From Welwitschia mirabilis (lineage: Eukaryota; Gnetophyta; Gnetopsida; Welwitschiales): a stretch of DNA of 64,000 nucleotides. The translations under genes and the position numbers were made by a program. This document shows, piece after piece, positions 35,036 to 45,299 of this stretch. Numbering within the stretch: the first letter of the stretch is position 1; each line of letters begins with the position of its first letter. The notes beneath the pieces were generated by a model. That model worked only from the letters and a program-made list of their open reading frames with translations. It made no database searches and was not told the origin of the DNA. The DNA lies in contig JBOZIK010000001.1 of NCBI GenBank assembly GCA_051453625.1, positions 102,304,831 through 102,368,830 of the forward strand, written 5' to 3'.

Positions 35036-38000
35036 CTCTTTTTTTCAAGAGGGTCTAGGGGATGTCAATCCCCAAGAACATTCCATTCAAATATTAAAAA
35101 ATAATAATTTTACAAAGTTCTAATAGAATAAGTAACTAGGCCCACCATTAGATAAGATAAACTAAAGATCTAAAATAAACCAAACATAAAGAAACATATG
35201 TAGATACTATAAAAGCCTATTCTTAGGTGTTGTAATACTGATCAAAGAAGTGCTTACTTAGTTGCATTAGAGAATTTACTTTTGGTTGAACCTTCTTTAC
35301 TTGTGTGTAAATCTAAAAGTAGACATGCCATAAAGCATTAATTTTTTATTCATTAAGAAGAGAAGGAAGATAATAATACATTATTTTAAAAAAATATATG
35401 ACATCACTATTTCTAAATGTAAAATAAAATGGACATAAAATTTTCTAAAGAAACTAAAGATATCTATTAATATTTTTTAAAGAGATAAGGAATACCATAG
35501 ACTCTATAAGATTTATATCTTGAAGGAACTGACATGTCCATATTAAGGTGTTTCTAATAAAATGGTATTTAAAAACACGAATAAAATGGTTTTGATGATT
35601 AAACTTAGGGAAAAAAGGGCTTAAAAACCCAAATTTCATAGAGATCAATCAATAGATAAACTTAAAGAAGATACCACAAGAAAAGTTTGATTTAAGGAAT
35701 TACAAAAGTGCACCAGGTATTCTTCAAAATAGTAGTCCAAAAATCCATAATTTTTTACTTGTTTCATATTCTATTGTAATGAGCTACTATAGTCTTAGGA
35801 TCATGAAGGAGTTTGAATAAGATATAAGCCTTATAGAGTAAAAGTTCAGAGCTGTTAAACCATTGTAGATCTTTGAAGTACTATTGAAGAGTACTGTCTA
35901 GATAGATTACCTAAAAAAGAGATGTATATAACTAATTAAAATAATAGCACTATTGTTGTTCCATATAAGTGTTCATAAGTATCTTAGGAAACTCATAGGC
36001 ACATTAATATGAGACACACAAGTGAAACAATGCCTTTTTAATACCATTACATGGCTAACCTAGGATTATAATAGCAATTAAAGTTAAAGAAAAAGAGAGG
36101 AAATCACTAAGAAGAAATGTTCTCAAGTAAGATAGAGGTATGGTTATTTTATGCAAATTAATGTAAGAATGTAAAATTTTCTAGGAGTGCCAAATGCTTC
36201 TAAAAACATGCATGCTTGAAAGAGTAACATTATTGGAGCAACAATTCAATCAAGAAAATGTATTCCTTTTTAGAAAGACCATTTAATAGGATAAGGCTAT
36301 CATAGCCTATTATAGTCTTAACTATAAAAAGGTACATGTAAGATCATTTGTTTATAAGTGTTGAAATATCCATTTAGCCATCAGAGTTATACCTTGATTA
36401 AAAGAGTTGAAAAAAATCAAATTGCCTTGATCATCAGGTATAGTTAAAATATCTTAAGAGATCTAAGCAAAGCCTCGATGTCGTTCTATTGATGGCCACA
36501 TGGAATTTTTGAAAAACATCTCTAACTTTTAATAAGATGAAAAGAAAGGAGTTCAACATGAAGAATAAAAAACATGTATAGAAGTAACAAAATATTTACG
36601 AGCTATAAATTTGCTTATGGGTGTGAGACTTTTATGTTTTTATTTATCTAGATTCATACGAAGAACCTAATCCAAAACAGTAAATGGAGAAGCATCAAAA
36701 CTAAAAGAAACTTCTAAAATATTGATAATTTTCTGTTTGTATAATTTATGTTGATATTTTCTTGCAAATTTTAATAATTACTTTTATAAATGTAAACTAA
36801 AAACTTATATCAATTAATAGAAAATCTTGAAAAAGAGCATTTCTAATCAATTTGGTAAAGAAAATGGTTGATAATTACTATGAAATTTTTGTAAGGAATC
36901 AGGACTTATTTACAAAATTAATATTTCAAAAGTTTATTATTAACATAGTAAGCATAATAAAGATGATAACATAAAAAAATAGCTAATATAATAAACTAGT
37001 AAGATGTTAAAGAAAAACCTTGATAAATGCAACATTAAATTTGAAAATATGAATTAATCCCATATTATGCAGTAACATCATATTAGCATCTTGAAATAAG
37101 CATTAAATCATTAAATAAAGCATTATTCAAACCCTAGTTTTTACATAATGTAAATAATAAAGTTTCATTGGATATTGTTATATGAATTAGCATAATTGAG
37201 CTTAATGAGAAACAAATATTAATTAGTATTTTTGGGCACTAAAGACCCTTCTAAGTAATAACTACATTACTTAAAATATATTTGACTGAAATAAATTCAT
37301 ATTGCTAATTTAAACAATGTTTGAAATAATCCACTTAAGCTACAAAGATAAATATTTATCCTATATTTTATGAATGTATTCATTAAGTAATAGGACATAA
37401 ATTACTAGTCTATGATAAATCTCCTAATTTAGAAAGTAAATAGATGATTTCTTGATTTAGCTTAAGTCCTAAAGAATTAACCTCAATTGCTTCATGAATA
37501 ACATGTAAAACATGTTATCTGATAATATCTTAATGAGATTTAAAGAATTCCATTAGGATACCGTTATATCCTAATTCCTTTCCATTCTTCATACAAAATA
37601 AGATGTTTTTAATTTATCGAGTTTAATGTCTTCATTTAATATATGAAACATCATAAAAGAAACTAGATGAGGAAATGAGCACATAACCTTCTTAAAATAA
37701 GCTAAATTGGCTTAGAATACTTATATAAAATGATCTCTGAGATAGGATAACATTTAAGCATGATTAGCAATCAAAGATCCAATAAATGAGAGTTAATCTG
37801 ACCTTTGTAAAGATAGAACATGTTTTAAAAAATTTGATTTTTTTAGCATCAAAATTTTTATATTGAACTTAGGCTAATATATTTCTCTTCTCAGTTAAAG
37901 CACTCTTTGCCTTATAAACTTCCCGCTTTAAAAGAGGTATCCCAACTTCAATAAATTAAACATGAGTAAAGCATTAAAAGGATCATGAGTAAGTTGGAAA
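35036..38000 (-). pseudogene. L1-type LINE relic, reverse transcriptase part
   Basis: Minus-strand. Near 37450-37640 the text follows the start of a plant LINE RT: GYNGILMEFFKS, then IIYLLSKLGD and SNLCPIT (the usual LIPK...RPISL block). Near 35730-35900 it follows the C-terminal region after RT (FKDLQWFNSSELLLYKAYIL, then LLHDPKTIVAHY). The open frame at 35454-35648 is the next part. The left end has a poly-T run (35040-35047), which would be the poly(A) tail on the minus strand. The central catalytic YADD region was not located. Upstream endonuclease and ORF1 would be right of 38000 but are not recognised; a copia LTR relic begins near 38890. Confidence 0.6.
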
Positions 38001-38889
38001 GAAATATCTATTATACTTTGTAGTAGTTTTAAATACTCCAGTTTTACTTAAGAAGCTATTTGTTTACTGACTTATCTTACAAAATTCTATACTTGATATG
38101 TAGTATAGCAATACCAAATATGCTAGCCTATATAACTCCTTAAGCTAGGCTTCACATTTCAAAGATACATATGAACTTTGAAATGAAAATTATGTTATCT
38201 TTACTATAGTATTTATTTAAAAAAGAAAAGAGAATAACATTTTGAATTATTTGTAAGATTAAATGAAACCATATAATTGCATTAAAAATAACAAAATCTA
38301 ATTGTTTTTACTCTATACTAATACACAGTAAAATACAATAGTAAATATTAACAAGTTCACATCCATTCATGTATGTGTGTACATAAAATAACTTTTAAAT
38401 TTCTACTTTCATAAGTGTATGTTCTTGGAATCATACATGAAAAATATTCAACATTTTAAAATAATTTTATAAATTTATTACATTTTTAATTAAATGTATT
38501 TTATGGTCAAAATGTAAAATATGTTCATACAAGAATTTGACTAAGATCATGACAATATGATATGTAAGTATTAAGTTGAAGAACAAAACTTAATTAAATG
38601 TATTATCAAGATTTTCATCTCCCTTATTATTTGAGTTAGACTCTAAGCTTTTGGAAATTAGATAATAAATGATTCCACATACTGCCATAACAATGTATCA
38701 GAATTCATCCTTAATATATTAAAATTTGATGATCAAAAATGAAAATATCTAATTGATCTTAAGCATTATAATTTTCATTCTACTTTTAGAATATTTAACA
38801 CCCTAATTCAATATATTTGATAAAATGATAATTGTAATCCTATGATAACTATATAACTTTTACTATTTTGACCTCTTAAATTTAGAAGA
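38001..38889. other. AT-rich stretch, nothing recognised
   Basis: Lies where the 5' part of the LINE to the left would be expected, but no endonuclease motif or long frame is visible. Probably LINE-derived and decayed. Confidence 0.3.
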
Positions 38890-39497
38890 TGTATTTCTAT
38901 GAAATATATAAATACTTCTTTTTATAATCATATTTCACTAATCAAGTTTTGGTTTGTGTTTTTATGAAACTTTTATCCTATTTAATATCATATCCACTTT
39001 TTTATGCATGTTAAACTAAGCACTTTGAAATTTTTCTAAGGGTTTAATTCTTTTATAAACTAGCACCACTATTCCAAAACACAAGGCCTTCATTTTTTTG
39101 TAGTCTTGTTTATTTGAATTAAATAATATTATATCTTTGATTTTGTGTTATCCCATCTAATATTTTTGTAATACATAACATCATTATGGTCCTTTACCTA
39201 ATAGTTGTTTTATTTCATTAAGTGGAAGGTAACTCATCAGGTTTCTTTTCCACATCATTTATACATTTTGAGTTTATGTAAGTTGTTAGTTAATCTTAGA
39301 TATGTGTTAATCATATCTTTAATTTAGTTTAGGCTAATGCTAATTAAGGAATTTTCCCCTTAATAATCTCTAGTCTTTTCTAATTCTACTTATCATTAAA
39401 TTTCCTACAAATCTAAGCAAGTTCTATCATTTTAAAATTTAATTTAAAAAAAGAAACTATCATTCCAGTATCATTACTGTACTATTATTTTTACAAT
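38890..39497 (+). repeat. Ty1/copia LTR relic 1 (3' portion)
   Basis: Homologous to 40520-40896: both have a TATA-like start (atataaata at about 38908), cactaatcaa followed by a ttt/tg-rich stretch with tgtttttatga or tgtttttacta, and an ending gttctatcattttaaaa(t)ttaa just before the primer site. The left edge of the LTR could not be fixed. Confidence 0.5.
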
Positions 39498-39509
39498 TAA
39501 TATTAGAGC
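39498..39509 (+). promoter_or_regulatory. Primer-binding site, initiator tRNA-Met type
   Basis: TAATATTAGAGC corresponds to TGGTATCAGAGC, the usual copia primer site, with G-to-A and C-to-T changes only. It directly follows the LTR relic and precedes a 10-N gap at 39518-39527. Confidence 0.55.
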
Positions 39510-39527
39510 TTTAACATNNNNNNNNNN

Positions 39528-40519
39528 GGCACTGTGTTACTTTTCATCACTTCCCTTGCATGCCTTGTGTATGCTTACTTATCTTTAAAATCAAAATTTT
39601 TGTTTTTCCCCATAAGTTTTTCTATTCGTTTTCATTTTTTAAAATTCTTTAACTAAAAAATCCAAGATATTTAATTAAGATTATGAGTCTTTTACTTTTT
39701 TAAAATAAAATCCCAAATATAATTTATTTTGTAATCATTTTCTTAATAATAATTAATATTTTATTATTATCTATGTGATATACAATCTATGGTATATTTT
39801 TCAAACATAAAGTTTATTAGGGGATTTTTAAATAAATTATTTTTTAACTTCTGTAAGATTTATTACTCATTCATTATTAGTGTTTACTATTTCTCATGCA
39901 AGTTTTTGCCTATTAAACCTGATAATGATTATGTATTACCCTTTTCCTAAGCTCGATCTTTGCTTAGAAAATTTCGGTTATGCATGTTGTTATAGGTTTA
40001 CATTTTCTTTTCAGTTGCATTATTTGTTTTGTAGCTCACATTGTTCCTTTAGATATGAAGCTTTAGCCATCATGATTAAACATTTTTTTTGAAGTTATTA
40101 CTATAAGATTTAAATAAACATCAACTTCTAAGAAGACATTTAGGTTTCACACTTTTCCCTCCAGAGTTATAATTTTTTGCAAGTCTAATATGTATATCAT
40201 TTTCTAATCACACCTCTACATATTTTCTAAAAGTTCTTTTCTTGAGATCTTTTTTAACAAATTATACCTTGTATTGTCCTCTTGTTGGTTCGTAGCCTAG
40301 ATCATAATTTGTACCTCTTGTGAGTTGATTCTTAATTTTTATTTTTATGTAGGTATGAGTTGTAGTTTTTCAACTAATCTTGACACAAGAATAAAGGTGT
40401 ATAAGGGTTTCTTAACATCCAAACAAATCCTTATCCAATAGTTAATGAAATATTCTCATTTTCATTTGAATAATGTAAACTTAAATAAACTAAAGGCTAC
40501 TTTCCTTACTTATTTTTCA
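39528..40519. other. Stretch between two copia LTR relics
   Basis: An open frame at 39880-40092 (70 codons, many Phe, Leu and Cys) is probably chance in this AT-rich DNA. No gag or pol text seen. It may be the 5' part of the second LTR plus remnants of the first element. Confidence 0.3.
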
Positions 40520-40896
40520 TTGGAAATGTAGTATATGAAGATATTACCACCATCCTTTGGATTATTTCTCATTAATCAATTTTTGACCCATGTTTTTACT
40601 AAAATTTTGTCATAACTGTTATTATGTTGGCCTTATTTATGCATTTTAAACTATGAATTTTATGATAATTCTAAATGTTCATTCTTCTGTACTCACCATC
40701 TAAAAGAATAATTCCTTCCTTCTTCTATGGTCTTGTGGAATAAGGATTTTTCCCTTTAATTACCTTTAATCATCTTATAGTTTCAATGAGCATGAACTTT
40801 CTCATTACTTTAAGTAGGTTCTATCATTTTAAAATTAAATGAAAAAGTGAAACTTTTTTCTTTCCAATATTATTACTTTCTTTTGAAGTTTTTAGT
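40520..40896 (+). repeat. Ty1/copia LTR relic 2 (3' portion)
   Basis: Second copy of the LTR end described at 38890-39497. Shared words include gttctatcattttaaaattaa (40827) and ctttccaatattattac. It ends at a primer site at 40897. Confidence 0.5.
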
Positions 40897-40908
40897 TGAT
40901 ATCAAAGG
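40897..40908 (+). promoter_or_regulatory. Primer-binding site, initiator tRNA-Met type (relic 2)
   Basis: TGATATCAAAGG, compared with TGGTATCAGAGC of intact copia elements. The match to the site at 39498 in position relative to the LTR end is the main support. Confidence 0.45.
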
Positions 40909-40914
40909 TTTAAC

Positions 40915-41040
40915 ATTACTACTATAAATGTATAGAGCTATAAATCTATACAACTTTAAATCTATGGAGCTGTAGAGCTATAAATATATAAAATTATAAA
41001 TATGGAGAACCTTAGATCTATAACTCCTTAGATTTATTAA
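40915..41040. repeat. Degenerate short tandem repeat
   Basis: The unit (g)agctataaatctata recurs about six times with changes (ctataaatgtatagagctataaat...). A low-complexity expansion downstream of the copia primer site; no coding role. Confidence 0.5.
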
Positions 41041-41639
41041 ATTACGTATTTGCTTAGTTTGAATATGGTAAGTTTACTAAGAACTTACATTATAGATAAA
41101 AATTTGATTATTAAGTAAATTAAAAAAAAAGTGACAAACATGAAAACAATTATCCTTTCAAAAATCAAAGGGGAAAGGATGGTAATAAAAATAAAAAAAA
41201 ATATTGAAATCATGGTGAAGGATTTTATTATGCAAATATCATAAAACCTAATGAAGTAATAACACAAAGAGATCCTTTAAAAAATAATGAACCTTCATTC
41301 AAAAACTAAATCAACATATATAGAATCTAAGATTTAAAAAATAAGAATATGTTTACTCTAGAGAATGTTTTAAATGTTTACAACTATTTTAAAGCTTTTG
41401 AAGAAGAGCAACAAAAACAAGAAAAACCAATAAATTTTATATGTTATAGTTTTTCAAAATAAGGATAAAAATTTAATTAAAGAAATTTGATAATTAGTAG
41501 AAAGAAAAATGTACATTAACAAAACCTATTTAGAAGAAAAGTAAATTTTAAAAGATCAAAGAAAAGAGTTTACAAAAAAGAAAAATCTAGAAAAGAAGGG
41601 AAAATTTCTAATTTAAGTAAAAAGGTATATTGTAGTTAA

Positions 41640-42770
41640 TAAATTTCAAATAAAATAGGATCTTAGGAACTTGCACTATGGATTTTTAATACGAATGGCT
41701 CTATATTAGATGAAGTTCATAGTTTTTAAAACATTTCTTTATTTGATAGATGTGATATTTTTAACACTAAAAAGGCTTCATAGGATGAAGAAACTTCATT
41801 TTTATTAGTTTTTAGTTTTAATGGTACTTATTTTCCAAATATTAAAAAAAAGAGAGGTAGACAATCTAGAGGTTTGGCTATTTTAATTTGTACTAATCTA
41901 CATAAAGAAATTTAAATTGAAAGGTATATGAGAGTGATTAATGTATTTAACTTAAAATCACATAATTAAAATTCAATTAATGTTTATCTTTTTGTTATTT
42001 TTCTTTAAGATAAGCTACTTTATGTAATACAAAAAGCCTTTAATAAGACTACCCACTTCAATACCTAGGCATAAATATTACTATTTTCTCTTAGGAAAGA
42101 TCTTTATTTATGAATATTTTAATAATATAATTAGTTATAAATATGTTAAACTTAGTAATAGTGATCTAAATTATTCTTCGATTATAAAACCCAAATACAA
42201 AAATGATAAAACCTAAGTTTTTTTCAACAAGGGTCTAACATTTATAACAACAATGATAATGCAGGGTTATTATATCAAATCTAGAAGGTTGAAAAAAGGA
42301 TTCCACAAATAGTGTAGGGACTTTAACACATATATCATCAATATGAAATCCAGTAATTTTGGATTTAATAGAAACTAAATCCTAAAAAATATTTTATTCT
42401 TTAAAGTTCCTTCATTAATCACTCAAACCTATAGATTTATTTTAATACTTGTAGATGTATTTAATTCTAAGATCTAAGTTTTTGAAAATTCTAAAAATAT
42501 TTGGATTTTTGCACATCTAAATAAAGTAGAATGTAATTATTTCTTATATGAAATAGATAACTATGGATGTTATTCATTTTGGAACTTCTAGCCGTGAAGA
42601 TCAAATATACATGATTTAAATTTTCATTTATCTTAATGTTGGAGATTAATTTAACTATAATTATAAAATTTAGAGCAATGTCTATGGGATTATAAGATCA
42701 TTTCTCAACTAACTTCTCCATTTCATCATTTTTTGTGGATGGATCATCACTTCTTTTTGGATAGATCTTA
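41640..42770 (+). pseudogene. LINE endonuclease-domain relic
   Basis: Joining short open pieces by eye gives an apurinic-endonuclease-like order. Near 41690-41770 there is NGSILDEV; near 41760-41880 DEETSFLLVFSFNGTYF and KRGRQSRGLAIL, the Arg/Gly-rich block of LINE endonucleases; near 41990 INVYLF, the counterpart of INVYLP; near 42715 a possible SDH-like block. Stops are frequent, the catalytic GDFN block is not clear, and no RT is seen to the right. Direction is opposite to the other LINEs here. Tentative. Confidence 0.4.
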
Positions 42771-43945
42771 ATTGAATTATTGAGTTTGCATATTAATAAA
42801 GAGAATAGTTACTTTTTGTAAAATATTTCATGTTCAAATTTCTTTTAGAAATGCTTTAAATGTTCTTTGTTAATTTGAAGAGAACAATGATTTATATCAG
42901 TAATGTAGAAAATTTCACGTTTTATTTTAAATAAATATTCAAATTCATATAATTACTTCAAGAAAAAATTCATTCTAGATATTAAATGGATTATAACATA
43001 AAAGAGTTTCAAGAAAGATAGTGCTAATATTATAGTAATCAAGTTTGAATCCATCAGTACAAGAGATTACATAAATAATTAACTTTGATTCAAGTGTTCT
43101 AATACAAAATCAAACTTGCAAAATAATTTTAAAACTGATATTCAATCTTTATTAAATGATTTTTAAAAAGGGCATGCTTCTTAAAAGATTAAAGAACATG
43201 TAGAAAACTATTCATAGGAAAAGAATAACATAGATTAACTACTAAAGAATTGTTAGGATTTGACATATTTGTTTATATTTCAAGTTGTTTGTTAAAGTAT
43301 TGTAAATTTGAGTGCATGGAATGAAATTGAATAATGCATGAATTCAAAGAATTAGTTGAGATATTTATGCTCATAAAAGAGAGAGTAAGAGATTTAAGAA
43401 GATATTTGAAATATTAAATGAGATAAAGGTGGAGGAAAATGGTCAAATTATTTAAATTTTTGTATAGCATGAATTGGAGATGATTAATGAAAACCATTCC
43501 TCATTGTGACCCCTAGTTTGATTTGGGATGGGGATTCTATTTTTTTTTAAATAAAAATGGGAATATATTAAACTATAAAATTTACATGAGATGGTGAAAA
43601 CACCCTAGCTTGACAAGAAGAATTATATTGTTTAAAAAAAAGGAGAATATTCTACAGGATACCCAAAGATAGACTAAAAACATAACAAAATTAGGAGCAT
43701 ATGCATCCTGGGTAGAAGGACTAGCAAAAGCTAAGGCTTAACTAAGTAAGTAGCAGGAAAGAAAAGGAAAATTTACATAGGGAACAAAATCACCCTAATT
43801 TGATGTGAAGAAGAAAACTAATTAACAAGAAGGAGAACATTCTGTAGCAAACACAAGAACAAAATGTAAACTAGGCAAAATTGAAGGAAAAAGTATCTCT
43901 GGAGAAAATAACTAATAAAAACTAGAATTAAAATAGGCAAAAAAA
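42771..43945. other. AT-rich stretch with a possible LINE tail
   Basis: A poly-T run at 43541-43549 followed by aaataaaaatgggaatatattaaac may be the poly(A) tail of the minus-strand LINE to the right. Two similar blocks follow at about 43587-43660 and 43775-43850 (caccctagcttgacaagaag... and caccctaatttgatgtgaag..., each with aaggagaa(c/t)attct), an imperfect duplication about 190 bases apart. Confidence 0.4.
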
Positions 43946-43949
43946 GCAT

Positions 43950-44540
43950 AAAGGATAATGGATTAGTATCCCCTATAGAAGGGGAAGATATTGTCATGAT
44001 TATGATCTAGTAAAAAGTATCTCATTTTGTTAGATAGCATCTCAAAAGCTTAATTAACCTTCTTGAATACTTTGGCTCCCATTTGATTCTTCTCTGGATG
44101 CAGTTTGAATAGTTTCTTCCTATAACTTGACTTGATTTCTTGTGAGTAGGCTTTATGAGAGATTCTGAAAGTCACAAATGATCATCTCTTTAGCCCATGA
44201 ATTATTTCAAGCATAATCTTCCTTTTTGCAGTGTCCATGTCTAGGTCTTATTGTGAATTATGCTCTCTCTTTTTCCAAGTAGAATTCATAGTTGACTTTT
44301 GAGTGGAACTGGGGATCCTCTTAAGCTGGGTGCTCTCTTTAGCCTATCCATTAGGTTGCTTTCTTTACGTTTGGGGTTTACTTGAAAAATGCTCCTAAGA
44401 TATATCTTCTTGTATTAGGGGTGAATTCGACTTATCTAGTTGAGGTTTTGAGGATGGAGCCATTCTTTTTTGAGAGCTAGAACTTTCTTGTTCAACATTC
44501 CCCTTAGAGTGAGAGTCTTCATCTATAGTTGCTTTTCTCT
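43950..44540 (-). pseudogene. J-domain (DnaJ-like) gene fragment
   Basis: J-domain proteins stimulate Hsp70 ATPase through an HPD motif. Minus-strand text at about 44025-44170 reads HKAYSQEIKSSYRKKLFKLH then PEKNQMGAKVFKKVN and AFEMLSNK: helices II and III of a J-domain, with HPE in place of HPD. Loss of the Asp would disable Hsp70 stimulation. Upstream (44170-44540) comes Ser/Lys-rich text (SSSSQKRMAPSSKPQL) with two stops. The fragment lies just 3' of the LINE's RT region on the same strand, so it may be a neighbouring old gene, or DNA carried along by the LINE. Family is fairly sure; which protein is not. Confidence 0.5.
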
Positions 44541-44570
44541 TAAATTGTCTCTTAGGAGAAGTCTCCTATT

Positions 44571-44620
44571 GGCATCGCTAGGTGCGCAGGCGGTTGCCAC
44601 CGGGGGGGTGGAGGGGCTCT
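44571..44620. other. Isolated GC-rich patch
   Basis: About 50 bases with GC near 75 per cent, including gtgcgcaggcggttgccacc and a run of seven G, in DNA otherwise near 30 per cent GC. It keeps several CpG sites, unlike the decayed surroundings. It could be a young insertion, a conserved scrap, or a sequencing or assembly artefact. Confidence 0.6.
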
Positions 44621-44699
44621 TGTGTCCTAATCTCATAAGTTGCCTTCTAAATATTCATGATTAATGCTGAGTGTCTTCTTGACAAAGATCCTGAATAAA

Positions 44700-45299
44700 G
44701 AAGAAGAATAGGTTATTTTGGTGCCTTAGATATAGGGCTTTGAGAAATGCGAAGTATAGGCCTAAAAGCTTTGAGCAATAACTAGATTAAATGAAGTATT
44801 AATTAATTAATTTATCACCCAAGCCCCATGAGGGCGAAAGCACCTTCTGACTAAGATACCCACTAGGCGGCTTAGGAATACCACCAAGAAAAAAATGGAG
44901 TACCTTCCATTGTCCTCTACTTCCAAGAAGAATACTTTTATCACCTACTAGAATTTTTAGAAGTTTAAAAAGAGAGTCTTTAGTAATTTTGATAGAGGTT
45001 CTCCTAAAGGTGCTACGTTGTCCTTTCTATCATCTAAAAAATGGGTCAATATTGGCTCCTGATTCTTTCTTGAGTTTGTATAGGAGGATTTCCCACCCCA
45101 CAGCCTACACATTATTCACAACTCAAGTAATTCTTCAAATAGGCTAGGATTAGACAATTTAATAATAGGAGTTTCTTCCATAGCTATTCTGATTTGTGAA
45201 TAATATTTCTTAATTCTCTTAGTGGTATTTATTAGAAAAGGAAGAGGGGAGCTATTGAAAATTAAATCATTTTCTTATATGCCAAATCTACGAATAAGT
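44700..45299 (-). other. Region 3' of the LINE RT
   Basis: Minus-strand frames are broken. One run near 44950-45060 reads ILTHFLDDRKDNVAPLGEPL. I see no RNase H domain, which some plant L1 elements carry at this position. Assignment as LINE 3' region is by position only. Confidence 0.3.

Noticed and set aside
39880-40092. 70-codon plus-strand ORF
   Set aside because: Phe/Leu/Cys-rich composition expected by chance in T-rich DNA, and it lies between LTR relics.
41085-41267. 60-codon hydrophobic minus-strand ORF resembling a membrane protein
   Set aside because: Phe/Ile-rich text is what A/T-rich DNA gives by chance; no start context, homology or neighbour supports it.
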